Source of the DNA: Prunus persica | Taxonomy: Eukaryota > Streptophyta > Magnoliopsida > Rosales > Rosaceae | Direction of reading: 5' to 3' | Assembly: GCF_000346465.2 (NCBI RefSeq) | Contig: NC_034014.1 | Location: 26,607,600 to 26,671,599, forward strand | DNA: 64,000 nt | Shown: positions 10,292-25,100 of the stretch, piece by piece | How the letters are laid out: the number at the start of each line of letters is the position of its first letter | How positions within the stretch are numbered: position 1 is the first letter of the stretch | Translations under genes and position numbers: made by a program | Notes under the pieces: model-generated | The model's input: the letters and a program-made list of their open reading frames with translations, nothing else | Told to the model about the DNA's origin: nothing | The model's database searches: none

Positions 10292-13200
10292 GATAGTAGC
10301 GTCGTCGTCATCATCGTCGTCTTCAGCTACTGTGGCTGTCGACAAGGCGACGAGCGATCTTCTGATAAGCCCTGATTGGACTATGAACATAGATATCTGT
10401 GATTCCGTCAATTCTCATCATTGGTAATATATGTGCTTCAAAGCTTTTTGCTTTATCTTGGTTTTGTTTTTTTCTTTTTGTTTTGGTTTTTTGAGTTGAC
10501 TTTTGATTTTCCGTCAGCTTAGGGTTTCTGATTGACTGGAAATTTATTTGCTTTTGACAATTATCAGCTTGATATTATCTGCCTAATACCAGTATCAGTT
10601 GTCGTTGTTTTTTTTTCCTTTTGTTTTTCGGTTGGATTTGTATGTATGCATGTGTGTATGCCTGAGAGAGAGAAGAGTGAGTGAAGTAAATGATTTTCTA
10701 ATGATATACATATATTATTGTTGAATTCTTTTATATGGCTTCTTTATACAATTTGAAATTTCTGGAGCATGTATTGGATTGAAATATCTCGAGTATGTCA
10801 ACTTTTTGGATTGATTAATTAATTCCAGAAACAGATGAGGATTTAGAAGTAGCGGATAACACTCTTTCAAAACGAGAATATTTCTATAGATATGTAGATT
10901 TCTGGTGGAAAGATTAAATTAACACTTTGCCCTGTTCTAATTTCCTCCCCTGTTTCTGGATTTTTCCCCTTTTGGTACCTGAAACGTAGGCAGATTTATG
11001 TATTAATTTTTCTTTCTGTTCTTAAGAGCTGTGTTATGTGGTATTTTGTTGTATTACAGTTATAGTGTGTTTTGCGCTGTCCTTTTCTTTTCATTCTAAA
11101 AGAATTTGTTTGTGATTGTTCATTGATGTGGACGTGTTAAATTTATCAGGCAGGCAAAAGATGTCGTTAAAGCTGTAAAGAGACGTTTGCAGCATAAGAG
11201 CTCCAAAGTTCAATTTCTAGCCTTGACGGTAATTTTGTACTGAAATCCTTTTATCTTCTTCACCTTCCAATTTGAACCATCTGCATGCTTTTTTTATATT
11301 TAAATGTCAGATCTGGAAACGTTTCTTTACTTTCGGTTAATTGTGTGCTATACTTTCGTAGCTTTTGGAGACAATGGTGAAGAACTGTGGTGATTATGTC
11401 CATGTTCAAATCGCAGAGAGAAATATACTAGGCGAGATGGTCAAAATTGTCAGAAAGAAGGTAAGTCTTGAAGATGTAGTTGTCTGGCAGAGTTTTGTGA
11501 ACTATAAACCCATTTTGGTTCTGTTTTAATTTTTTTAAAGCTCAGTGTTTAGGTTAGTTTTATTTTCATCCATCGCTGGAGCTGTTTTTTCATTTCTTTT
11601 CATCAATGATAGATAGCTTGACTCTATGGTGACCAGGTCATGTATTAAAATATAGTGTACTGGAAGTCTGAAACGTCTCTAGAATATCTATTAGCAAGAC
11701 AGATGGGCTTTAAATGGTTCTAAGGACTCTGTTTCATTCACACTTCCTTTCATGATGGCGTTCTTTGATGAAATTTGTTGACCTGCTGATTCTTTTAAAC
11801 CTTGGACTCTGACCTGTACGGTTTCTTTGAGTGTGTGATTCTGTATAGTCTTGTAAGTACTTTTATTTAGGGTGTGTGTGTTTGGTATTAGTATGATTAG
11901 GCTCAAGTGGCCTGTTCATAGTGGTTTTCAAGGCCTCCCTATGTCTTAGATAAATTTGGGTGTTGTGAATTTAAACACAAAGGAGTTTGATGACGTGTTT
12001 GCAATGTCCTAATGTACTCTAGTCATGCTTTTTTGACACTTGTTCTATGCATGACTTTTGTACTGTATCTTTTTTTTTTCTTTTTTGGGTACTGTTTGTA
12101 TGTGGGATACATCAAAGCCTCTTCTCTTTGTTCAGCATTATTGGTCGCAGAACCTTCATTTCCTAAGTGATGAGCATATTCTTTTCATTACTCTGACTAT
12201 TTGCCTCTAATCCGTCTTGTTAGTTTTTCTTTCCTGTTCAGTATTTCCCTTCCATCTCACTTTAAAACGTATATATGGATGGAATATCAGGCAGATATGC
12301 AGGTAAGGGAAAAAATCTTAATATTGCTGGACTGTTGGCAAGAGGCATTTGGTGGACCTGGAGGAAAACATCCTCAGTACTACTGGGCATGCGAAGAACT
12401 AAGGGTATAAGTTTAGCTATCTGGTTCAGCTTTTTATGTTTAATGATAATGTGCTTCCAAGTTTGACATTGACAATTAAGGGGCAATACCAAATCAAGAT
12501 AGTGAATATAATCAGGGACATATGTAGTGCAGTACCCCAATGTATTAGAACCTCTTAAGTGCAATCTCAGAGATGTCTTTGATGGATGCACTCCGTCTTT
12601 CTGCAGTTATTTCTGTTTTGTATGAAAGAGCATGATAATTAAAAAAAATGAAAATTCTTCTGTATTTGACTAGCTGAAGAGATGTTATTTAATAACCATG
12701 CACTGCATGAATGACAGCGTTCTGGAGTAGAATTTCCCAAGCATTCATTAGAAGCACCTGCAATTTTTACACCGCCTGTTACACAGACAACATTGAGACA
12801 TGCTCAAGCAGGATATGGAATGCCTAGCAATTCCTCAAGAAGGCTTGATGAAACGATGGCTACAGAAATGGAGAATTTAAGGTGAGAGTTGGACTCTGTT
12901 GTCGATTCCCTACTGGTTTCTACTGTTTATCCGGTTCTTCATTTCTTAGAGCTCTTGTTTAGGATTGCTTTTAAACATCCATCTTCTGTTCATTCCTCAG
13001 TCTGATTTTTTTTTTTTCCTTTTAATAATCTTAGTTTGTCAAGCCTGGATTCTATGAGGAATGTTATGGAGCTTTTAAGTGACATGCTGCAAGCTGTGAA
13101 CCCTAGTGACCGTATGGTATGAGGAGCTATTAATATTTTCAATTTTTTCCTCTCAATTGATGGGTAAGATATTTACCTTTCGTTTCTGTGTTTTTAGGCC

Positions 13201-14973
13201 ATAAAAGATGAGGTGATAGTCGATCTTGTCAACCGATGTCGTGCCAACCAGAAAAAACTGATGCAGATGCTAACTACAACTGGGTTAGTCTCCCGCAAAC
13301 ATCCTTTTGGCAGAACCCAGTGGTTTTGTGTGTTCTTCATATGATGAAGATCATTACTCACTCAAGTGTTACGTTTCATGTGCTGTTACTCCTATATATT
13401 TTTTATGTAGAAGTGAGTATGTGTGCAAGCGCACGAGTGGTAAATATTTAACATTACCTTTTTTGGTAACGTGCAGAGATGAAGAACTTCTTGCTCGAGG
13501 TCTCGATTTAAATGATGGTCTGCAAAGTTTGCTTGCAAAACATGATGCCATTGTTTCTGGTTTGCCTGTGCCAACTCAAGCTACAAATGTCAGTCCCCAG
13601 CCAACTGAAAAGTCTCTGTCCAGTTCCAAGCAGACTGAAGTAAAAGACTCCAGTGCAAGTGACTCTAGTCCAAAACCTAATACTAATCCGTCTGCACCAG
13701 TTGGTACCATGACAAAGGTCCAGATTTATGAAGATGAAGAAGAGGAAGATGAATTTGCACAGCTAGCTCGAAGGTTGCGTATGACTGGCCATCTTTCTTT
13801 GTTTTCTATTTTCTTATTCATAGGTCATAAAAATGCATTTCTTATGCCAGCGCTTTCCACAACTGCCCAGTGGGGTGCAGTTTCATCTCCCGGCCGATTT
13901 TAATTAATTAGTAATTACCAGTTTGTGATTTACGGATAACTGGCATTACCATTGGATGTTGCATAAAAGCACTTATGGTATACCCAGTATCTGGCTTAAG
14001 CTCATAATTTGGTGAAAAAGTTCATTCATAGGTGTTGCACGTGTTTTATGGATGCAGGCATATTAAACCACGCGCAATACCTCCTCAGAACACATCTAGT
14101 GGCAGTGATGATGGTTTAGCGCTGGTGAGCACCAGCAGCACAATAAATCCATCTTCCACAACAGCTACATCTGTCCCAAGCAACGCATTAGCTCTGCCTG
14201 ATCCACCAGCACAAGTTAAGACTACAAAAGAGCAGGATATGATCGACCTATTAAGTATCACTTTATCAACAACAGCTGCCTCCCCTGACACCACCCCTCA
14301 TGCCCCAGCATCTAACCCTCAGGCTGCTCCATCCAACGGCAACATGCATCAGGTACCTGTTTCCCCCAGTGTACAAGGGAATCCCTATCCTTCACAACCT
14401 TATCCTGGAAATCTTGGGATGGCGTCCCAAAACAGCTATGTTGTTCCGTGGGCACAACCTCAACCCCAACTCCAACAACAGTTCCGGCCACAATTACAAC
14501 CTCAAACACAGCCTCAATTCCAGTCACAATTTCAACCTCAAACACAGCCTCAATTCCAGTCACAATTTCAACCTCAATACTCATCTGGCTACCCCCCTCC
14601 ACCATGGGCAGCTACACCTGGTTATTCTAACAACCAGAACCATTTGTCCGCCAATAATATGTTTTCAACTCCTCGGGCCAATGCAACCACATCTTATATG
14701 CCGGCACAAGGAGCTAGACCTCTGCAGCATTTTAATTCGTTTCCTGCGAGGGGAATCAATGGGTCAGATAACAATGGAGGTTTCCCAGTGATCCCTGGTC
14801 CTAGGAGCCCTGCCCCTGCAGCAGGACAAAAGCCCTTTGTTCCCTCATACCGATTATTTGAAGATCTGAATGTGTTTGGCAATGCAGATGGAAAGTTTAA
14901 GATGACAAACAGCAACACGTCGTCTAGCTTGTCTGGGACTGCCGGCCAAGGTATGGTGGGTGGGAGGAAGTGA
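10290..14973 (+). CDS. TOL: TOM1-like protein (VHS and GAT domains), TOL6/TOL9 type, 656 aa
   Basis: Nine exons: 10290-10423, 11150-11228, 11362-11460, 12291-12404, 12718-12881, 13035-13116, 13198-13283, 13477-13773, 14058-14973; phases join cleanly. The VHS domain (about residues 12-145) contains ATSDLLISPDWTMNIDICD, KAVKRRLQHKSSKVQFLALT, LLETMVKNCGDYVHVQIAE and ILLDCWQEAFGG. The GAT domain (about 185-270) contains LLSDMLQAVNP and VDLVNRCRANQKKLMQML. The C-terminus is low-complexity, Q/P-rich, with DLLSITL, a clathrin-box-like motif. TOL proteins replace ESCRT-0 in plants: they bind ubiquitinated plasma-membrane cargo and pass it to the vacuolar pathway. Length fits TOL6/TOL9 (about 670 aa). 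The start ATG follows a GA microsatellite and a serine run. Intact, with no lesions seen. Confidence 0.95.
14497..14568 (+). repeat. Perfect 36-bp in-frame tandem duplication in TOL Q-rich tail
   Basis: Two identical 12-codon units encode QPQTQPQFQSQF. They lie in the disordered C-terminal region, so copy-number change keeps the frame. Confidence 0.95.
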
Positions 14974-16190
14974 AGTACTGGCCTACGAGTTTCAAACCGG
15001 GATATAATAGCTATATATGTGTATATCTTTGTATATCAGTATCTGCATCTTCTTCCAGTTTGGGATGTACTCGAAGTTGGTTTAGATTGATACGCTCGTA
15101 GCTTATCAGTTGTCATTGATCACCAATTATGTGTGTAGGGCTTCAGAAGAATCATTGCCTCTTAAAGACTTTGTAGCATTTTGCTTCATAATCCGTGGAT
15201 TTTCATTATTGCGAAGTGAACTCTGAAGCCTTAATTAATCCCGCAGAATGTTTACGAGTTCTGATCAATCTGAATCTGATGAGAAAATCAGTCCATAGTT
15301 GGAAACTTTTCTGAGGGCAATGTCGTTCAGAATCAAGTCGTGGTGGCTGAACCATCGACACACACCATGGCTGTGCGAGAGTTAAGCTATATTTGGAGCA
15401 TTTCGATTGTTCACTTCATTTTTTACTTTTATTACTTTAAACACCATGGCATTGAATGCCACATGATTCAAAGCTTTATACCACAACGCAAAGTAAGATG
15501 ATCTTATAGTTGCTCTCTTTATTTACAACAATTAAAGACGGTCTTAATCAATGGCTGAAATACAGAAAACCCAGAAGCCAGATTCGATAAAGGCTGGTAA
15601 AAAGACGAGGGAGAAGAGGAGACGCCAACTCAAACAAATGGATGAATTAATTACAAGTTACATGATGGTTAATTAACGGCAAAGCGACTCACAAATTCAA
15701 CAGATTACAAGATGCGCAAACGCTAGTTTGTTTAATCCCCACGTCATGCAACACTAGGATTATGATCATTAAACTGTGTTGCTCTTACAAATTGAAGGGA
15801 TGGGAATAAAAATGAACACACCAAAATGAGGAACTATATAGAAAAAGGGAAGTTTATTTACACGCATTTACCCTATATAACCGATTATTTTCCAGAGCCC
15901 CGAATAAATATGCAGGAAATTATTCCCCACAATTGTGACCATCTACACCTGAGGCTAATGAATATCATAGCATACAGCATCATCGGTAGACAGCACCCTA
16001 CCAAAGCTTCCAGACCCACCCGCCCATTGACGCCTAAGAGGAATTGGGCGGCGGAATATATTATCACACAATGGAGCAGATGCACCGAAAGATCTGCAAT
16101 GGCAAGATTGCATTTGAAGTCCATCCACTTGCACTGCCTTCCAATATGAAAGAAACCCTATTCGAATCAATGAGGAAAGAACTAGCATTC
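14974..16190. other. Convergent 3' regions of TOL and RAPTOR1
   Basis: TOL (plus) and RAPTOR1 (minus) converge here with about 1.2 kb between stop codons. No further gene is supported. Overlap of the two 3' UTRs is possible but cannot be shown from the sequence alone. Confidence 0.5.
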
Positions 16191-19100
16191 TCATCTAGCT
16201 TGAGAGTTGTCGTCAGCATAGATGGATGCGCAAGCATCTGCAGCACCAGCAGCAAGCAGCACTTCATAGGGATGGAAGGCTAAGCAACTGACAGGACCGA
16301 TCTTTTGGGCCATGAAGGAAGGGTAGTATCTTATGGTACCTAATTGTTCACCCTCCAAACTAAAGACTTTTATGAGTTGTTTGGCTGATCCACTGGCAAT
16401 GATGGGGGCATGTCTATGAACAGCTAAAGCTGTCAGTGAACCCCTGTGAGCTTCAATTGTCAGGTAGGCCTCCCTGTCATTTCTGATATCAAGGAACTGA
16501 ATGTCACCTGCCTGAGACGCACTTACAATCTGAATGAAGACGAGAATGTCATGTAAGTTTCACTTTCACAAGAATGAATGTAAGAGCTGCAATAGTAAAT
16601 GGATGATCTAGGATTAACTTCAAAATGAAAAACAAGGGTCTCCACTTACCTTAGCAGGATCAAGCCCAGGCTGAAAGCCAATCCCCACAACTCTTTCAAC
16701 CTTCTGAGTGTGTGGTCGCGTTGCACAGACAAGCCTAACATTTACAAACGCACAAGATTAAAGCAGTCTCTTATGCAAATCGTTATCACATCAAGACAAG
16801 AAAGAAAAATCAAGAGCTAAAGCTCAAACCCTGCAGCATATTATTATTCATTTGCTAGTAGTTGTAGTGTTTTCATAAACATCATAGCGAGTATAATTTA
16901 AACATCAGGCAGAATTCCATGACTAATATTTGCATCTTGCCAGAAGAAGATATCAAGAGCTTACATTTCAGGAGTTCGCACATCATAGAGTCTAACAGAA
17001 CCGTCTACAAAACCAGCTGCAAGTTGTCCCCCATGAACTTGAGAAGCAGACTACACAAGATACAGTAATTATTACATTATTCATTTTCTGCATCCAACAT
17101 ATTACATAACTAACAAAATCAATAACGTCAAAAGCGTTCCTAATTTAATCAAAGAATCAATTACAAATCCCCTGTATGGACTACGAGATATGGATATAAT
17201 TCTCATTAAGCAGAAGTGATACAACTACAGTTGTAAATAAAAATCAGAAGTAAGAAGAGGGGGTAAAAACTCACCAGCGCTGAGATGCTACAATCTGATG
17301 AAGAAGGAATAGAATTCACAAGCTGCTCTTTATCCAGATCCCAAACCATAATGGACGATATCTCACCAGAAGCATACTAGCAAACATAACAATGGCAAAG
17401 TAATAGAAACAATTATTTACAACAACAAAAAAGAATAAGCAAACCAAAACAAACGTGTCCTACAGCCCTGACTGATTGCATCTTAAAGAAAGCAAGTACC
17501 AGATATCCTGATTGCTGTTGCCAATCTACAACAGCATTCAAACTTCGCACGCCAGGTTTATGACCTTGAATTGAAGAAAATGCAGTAACAAGCTTCTGTC
17601 TACCCTTCAAAGTATAATCTTTCCAAATTCGAATGTTTCCATCACCTAATTATATGACCGCAGAAAAGGTGCAAATAAATCAGAAAAATTCAATAATAGC
17701 CCAACCTGACTAACAAGCAACAAAGATTTCTGTAGTATAGAATATTACTTGAAGCAGCAAGAAGCAAGCTGTCATCAAGCTCATTCACAAGGCAGAGCTT
17801 GGAGATTCCTTTGTCAGGAAAATCATGGTTATCAAAGCTGTTGAGAAGGGTAGCCTCCTTAGCCTCTTGGTAATTCCATACCCTATAAATAAATAAACAC
17901 CAAAATGTTAATACATCATCAGATTTATACTGGACTCTGGACTGAGAGTAATCAATAAATTCTAGCAAAGAAAGCTTTGCAAATTAAGCAACATGAACCA
18001 AATTCACACATGCATGAACCCATTTTCAAGCAAGAATTACCCTAAACCCAAACATAACCTCATGGTTTGAAAGAAAGAAACAATAATAGGCCATTTCTTT
18101 TTTCAAATGAGATAGGAATCCTCCATATGTCATGGAAAATTAAAATGCCAGAACCAGAAGGGTGCAAGAGTGACACACTATACAACTAAGGAAAATATTG
18201 ATAGTGTGATACACTATTCAACCAAGGAAGAGATTGCTAGACATCCCAAGTTATAAAGAAATCTCTTCTTTTATCACATAGAAAGGCAAAATGCAGGAAA
18301 AACGTCTATTATATAATATACAAACCAGAAAGAAAGTACCATTGTACTCAATGGGCACTCAGTATCATACAAACCAGCACAGTTGTATTTGTTTGTGCTA
18401 GTGTATCAGGAAGAACCAAGAAAAAAGTAAGCCTTACTATTTCACAAACACACCAATGCACACTATCTGACAAAATCAAGCCATACATCACAAACATTTA
18501 AAGCTGCTGAAAATTTGACCAAGTGAGAACCTACACACCTGATTCGTTCATTCTCGTCTGCCGCGATTACAATAGGAGAAAATGGTTCCAGCAAGATTGT
18601 TTTCGTACCCGTCTCAAATTTTGTGTCCCAGCTAGCAATTTGATTGTTAAGTTTGCTAACAGCTGGTCAAGAACATGGAAGATTCATTAATTCCATAAAC
18701 AAAGGCTAACACAGAATTTAATGAAAATAATAGGTGAAAAAACAAAAGGAGAATTAGAGAAGAAAACAAACACGAGTGCTGGCATTTAGCAATGTGCTCC
18801 AAGGCAAATTTTTCTCTCTCCTCTCTTCTGGTTAATATTTCTTTACTGTCATCTGCAGCAATGAGAAGTGGCTTGGAGAAGTGCCCACAACTCCAATTGT
18901 AGATTGTTGATTGTGGAGGAACACTGCGTTCTGAGGCGCCAGAAGTTCCCCCAGAACCTAAAAGCGGATCGGCTAATCCAGAATCTGGACTCATTAGATG
19001 AGGCCTGAACTCTAAAGAATAAACTCTCCGCATTCCAGTCAAGTAATTTGGCCGAGGAGGGCTGACAGGAGGAGTTCGGAATGTTAAAGGCAAATGACCT

Positions 19101-22100
19101 GTCAATAACAGTGCTCAACTAAAGAACTAAAACTGGAAGTGCAAAAATAGTTTAAATTGACAAAATAATAGCATGCATTGAAACATCAAATGGAGCTAAA
19201 TGTCAAGCAAAAATATAACTAGCAGCATTCAGCTTATTAACTGGTCCCTGCAATTAATAGAAAAAGGGCAATGAATGATAGCAAGTGATTCCCGCATAGT
19301 TTTCATCAGAATATCGTTACCTCCATTCATATCAAACCACGAAGAAGATCGAGCTAATCCAGGAGATGCTGTAATGGATTCACCAGGTCGAACACTGTTA
19401 TTACTGGACTTTAAAGGTTTTGCCACCACTTGTTCAATTCCTATAATGGCCAATACCTGTCGACCAAGGCTTGCAATGCGTGGAGATGGGTCCTTCGCTA
19501 AGGTACACATAGCCAATACACACTGAGAATACATTGCATTGTCCAGGGGTTTTGGTGGTGAAAGGTTGACACCACCATTGCTCACACCATCATTTAATAT
19601 TCCAGAATCAGAATGCTGAGATGAATCGTCAGACAATGGAGATCCATGCATAATTCCAGAACTCGCAAGGGGGCTGCTGGTGGAGACTCTTCCATCTCGA
19701 ACAACCAATGAGTTATCATTGGTCACTCTCAAAAGTGGACCAATTTGAGATGAAACAACACTACCTTTAATATGAGACAAAGAGGGCAAGGAGTTCAGAA
19801 GAGAACTGGATTGTGGTTTCCAATATGCAGCAGCAATTGACTTGAGGTGCTTGTTGTGGCCAAAGGCAAAGCGTCCCAGAGCTGACAAGATGAAGAGGAA
19901 ACCATACTCAACTATAATTCCTACTTGAAATTTCTTTATTACTATTTAAAGTTCAGGGCACCATAAAAGAATAATGCTGATTTTCAGAATCAGAAGGGAG
20001 AACACTTAGCCATGTACTGGTGACTGGAAATCTAATGTGTATATATTACCAATAAGCAATAAACGTCCAACCATATGAATATGTATCAGAAGATTAATCA
20101 CATACCAACAGCAACTTCGGCCCTGACCAGAGGGCTTCCATCTGAAGCAACACTTAATAGGCTTCTAACAATACTAATTTCAGCTCTAATCTTTTCATCA
20201 TCGTCATATTCTTCATCTCCTCCAACGCCATCTCTACATGAACCCGAACCCACATCAAGCAGGGTACCCAGTGCAAAAACAGCAGAAGCCCTAACCTGAA
20301 ATAGAACAACCTCATGATTGAGTTACAGAATCTATTGCAGAATCCTAAAGTTGTCGTTGGATAAATCATAATATGTAAAAACAAGCAATATGGTAAAAGG
20401 GTAAACCTCTGGTTGGGGCTCGGAAAGTAGAGGAGCACATATTGCAGGGGCATCTGCCTGCAAACCAAATATTTGGGCCTCTGTAAAATCCTCCCACAGC
20501 TTTCCCAGACAGAGGCAAAGCCACTGAAGAAAAAGGGGTTCAGTCTGTGTATCATTTGGAGTTGGACCCTGAAGGTGCTTCAAGCAAACATGGATCAGAC
20601 CTGCTTCAATACAAGCTTCCTGACCACGTCTATGTGTATCAACAATCACTGCCAAAACGAAAGCAGCCATTGCACGCTGTTCTGGATATGCTTCCATGCT
20701 ATCAAGAAACCTGATGAAATATGTATGTCCCCCATCCTTCACAAGATCAACCTGACATGACTGATTCCGCAAAACAGAGCACAATTACTAATATAGTAAC
20801 TGAAACTGAAAGGGGCAGGTATACGGCACATGGAAGGAACTTATCTAGTAAAAAGGGATTGAAATTAAAATTAAAAATGGCTGATCATCAATAAAGCAAA
20901 GAGCACATCTTTGCACATCAATGATAATAAGATTTTGGATATGAAGACATTGATGCCTGAGATTGGAAGAAGGTATAAAGCAGTGAGGGCATTACAGTAC
21001 AAGTCACCAAACCAATTATAGATACCTAGACATGGAATGTGTTGAAGTTATCTATATATACCTTATCAAGGGCAAGAATTTTTGTCCAAATAAATACAAG
21101 AATTTGTCGTAGTTCAGGCGTCATCGTTTGCAACAGCTTCAGAACATACGGAAATATCCCAACAGACAATGCCTATAAGAAAGAAATGTGATTAAAAAAG
21201 AAAATCCAAATATTACTCTCAAAGAACAAAGGGATTCAAACAAAAAAGAACAGCTTCAGAATATATGGAAATATCCCACAGCGCATACCAGATCTACAGC
21301 CCAGGGTCCCATATCAAGGAATCTTCCAAGAAGAACCAGAGCTCGAAATCGGTGGCATTGACTAAGTAAGACCTAAAATAAAGATGATATTCTGTCAGGT
21401 TATGTACAGAATAGAAAACCAGGCAGAGATTGAACTTAATACACTAATACATGATCATAAACAACATCACAAAATCACAAGCCGAATCAACATATTCGAA
21501 GAAAAGTAGTTCCTTTCAAGCCAACACACCAGCACAAGTTAACGACCATGCTAAACTTCATTGAAAATGATCTTAACCCAATACTACCCTGGACTAACAT
21601 GCCAATTTTTCCCAGTTAACTTCAAAGCTGGATTTACCTAATCATGTACCATTACCAAATGCACACAATTAAGCAAAGTTTCTGTCAAATGCCTCATATT
21701 GGATACTAGCTCCTTGATATCAACCAGACTGGAATTGGCTGTTGTCAACCCATGTCAACAACCAAAACCAATAAGACATTATCTGAAAAATGCATATATC
21801 AAATCTATATCCAAGAAAAGCTTTTGGTTGACCCAAAACCAAAAAGTGAGAGGTGTAGCACCACACCTGAAGAACAATAGGCAACTGCTCTGGTGGTTTC
21901 TTGTGTTCGGATCCATGGTCAAGCCATACCTCAAAAGCAGTCAACTGCTCAGTGAAAAATGGACTTTGCTGAAACAAAGAAAAAGAGAATGATCAAAGTC
22001 CAAGTCAAAACGTAGGCAAAGCATGCAAAATACAAAACAGGAAACTCATACAATATTTAATTCTGCATAAAGCCATTGTCTATATGATCTAAACTGTATT

Positions 22101-25100
22101 ACATACAAAATGCAACAATGGATATAGAACTTGAAAAACAAGCACACCTGGAACCCTGCATTAGGATCCTCCACCAATAATGGAAGCTGAGAAAGGCATA
22201 TCTCAGCAGCCATGTCCCATGCATCCCTGCAGAGTGCATAATCAGAAGAGTGGCAATTGATTTAGTTAACATATAAAGCATAACTTGGGAAATATCTCGT
22301 TTAGTACCACATGTGATGCTGATGGGTTGGAGGCAACATTGGGTGAGAGATTGGAGAGCAATTTGCCGATCGCATAATTCGCTCAGCAAGTAGAAAATTT
22401 CGAAAAAGGCTGGCAACTAACAGGTCTTGTCTGAACAGTCTCTGGAAAAGATCTGCAACACAACTTATTATTGGATAGATGTCCCACCACCAAAGAAGCC
22501 ATAAATGAACATCCAGATCAAAGATACTAATTATGATACATCACATCAGTAAATTAAAAAACCTACCATGAGGGAGAACATTCCATGCAATTGTATCAGT
22601 GACAGCCGTAAAAATCCAATTCAACTCCCCCAAGAGGGTTCTCCGGTCATTTTGGCGGCCAGGGATTTTATCTATTAGCGAATAATCAAGAGACTCATGA
22701 AGTAATGATCTTGTGCAGAACCTGAGAGAGTACATAACAGTCAAAGACTTAGGAAGCACTATTAAAACCTGGATTTTGTGAAATAACAGAAGGCAAGTTA
22801 TAAAATCAATACAAAAGGCGAAGTGCAATGAAACCAGCTGATGAAAAAAAATTCAGGGAGTTGTGAAGTGGTGGGGGATTACAAAAATTTCAGGGACATA
22901 ATCGTAATACGAACTTATTGAATAACTATAATTGATTAAAAATAATATTATAATGCCTATTATGGCTTTTCTCGTCAATAAATAATGTAACACATGCACA
23001 TTCAAGTTAAAGGTAAAATGATATAGCACACCAGAACATAACTACGATATAAACAAATGTTGAAAGCATGGGATATTATATTTCACCATCTTAATGCCAT
23101 CTTGATGGGAGTTGTGAGGCAAGAAGTAAACACATCAGCAGGAAATTCAGCACTTTGTGGAAGAGTCTCGTGTGCTTCACAAGCCGCAAGCAGGATACAA
23201 TCCCTTGTAGATCCAGATGAGCTAGAACCCCCCCAATCATGAAGCTAACAAAATCCAACCATTACATTAAAGTCTAGACTATACAATAAATGATATCAAT
23301 TCTGAAATCATGGAAACTTAAATTATCAATTAAAACAAACATTCATAACTGCATTGTAGGATACCTCAATGAATGAATTAATAATCATCCCAGCAGCAGA
23401 ACAATCAAACACATATATTGAAGGTGTCTTCAACCAGGAATCAAGGTCACTTATTGGCAAGGGGATATACTGTGTATAACTCTGCACAAGAAAAAAAACA
23501 GTGAGAACCAAGGAGCACTTTATTTAAAGATTGCAACAGAATGGCACAGCAGGCTTCAAATTAGTAAAAACCTTATTAAAGAGCCAAATTTCACCATTAG
23601 CAGTTGGCTTCGGTACACCATGTCCATTATAATGGAAAAGAACTCTCTCCGACTTGGCATATTTGCGACATGTATTACAAAGTTTCTTCACTTCCTCAAC
23701 TGTAGGATCAAGCTGAACCTTGTAGCGTGCCTGAAAAAACATTGTCAGCCCACATTAAATATCAATTTGAAACAATAAAGATAACAGAATGCACGCCCCA
23801 AAAAAATGGTTTCTCACCTTTGGTTGCCACCTCTCATACTGTTCACTCAAGGTTTTACCAATTTTTTCAAGAGCTTTTTGTGGAGCCATAGAAAATGGAT
23901 CTGAAGACACAAGAAAAGATTAATCAAATGGTAAATTCAAAAAGAAACAAAATAGAAACATTCCAATTGTCATTTTTTTATATTTGGTTGCGAAGGGGAT
24001 GATAAACGAAAGGGATAATCTGAATTTGTTTGAGTTGTAATGGTTGTGTAGACCCCAAATTCAAGCACCCCTCTTGGCAACCAAGCAAGGAATATGCAAA
24101 ATATTTATTTATATATATATAACAGCAACATGCATAAATAGAAAACGGCCTCAATGAGTATCTTAGGAGTCTCCAAGGGAGTCCTAGAGATAATTATAAA
24201 AAGTATAGGGTCAAATACCATGAAACAAAGGAACCAAACACGAAAGGTGGCAAACAACCAAATCTGATTAAATGGGAGACTGACTGGTTTAACATAGTAC
24301 GGATGCATCAAGGATGAAGCCACATTTCCTTTTTTCACCACAATCAAACAATTCAGAAAGATTTTTAAAAACGGAGTTTCTCAAGAGATGATTTAGTTAA
24401 ACTGCATGAGTCTGTGGATGAGATAAGATACTTAACTCAAACAAATTGCAACATGCATTTACTCATTTAATTATAACGGGTACAATAAGATATTAACAAA
24501 AACAATTCAAACTTCCTTACATATTAGGTGAAGAAATTAAACCAGTCTCTAATTTTATTCACAGTAAATTATTAGCCATAGCAATTCCAAGGTGCTTTGG
24601 TTATTAAGAAATGGACCAGAGGATCTCGAAGTCACCCCCTCTGATCCAACTAGTAGTAAAAACTCAATATGCCAACCCAAAGGGCAAAAGAAAAAAAATT
24701 AATAACCAATACACAACCAACAAACTAAAGCAGCAGTAAGAATCAGCAGTGTAAAAGCACCTATCCAGCACTCCATTCGGGCACAGGGAGATATCTTAAT
24801 TACATCGGGCGGATCAACGCTAATGTTTAAACATAATACTAGAGCTACACATCCCGTCTTCATCTGCAAAGAAGTTGAAAGTTAAACCAAAGCAATCACA
24901 TAGTAACAACTACAATAATGTGAGAATCTTCAATCAGAACTTAAACAAGGAACTAAGCTTAACATAGGGAAAGGCTCTAATTAGGATTTATTTGAAGAAT
25001 AGGGATTAAAGTTCATAACATAAACATAAAACAAAAATTTGCAGTTCTAGACTTCCGTCGCCACACTCCCAATTTTCTTTTAAGCAACATATAGGAAAGT

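Noticed and set aside
10155..10427. Open frame with an arginine-glutamate run upstream of TOL
   Set aside because: It is the GA microsatellite read in frame with the TOL first exon and begins at GTG; the supported start is ATG 10290.
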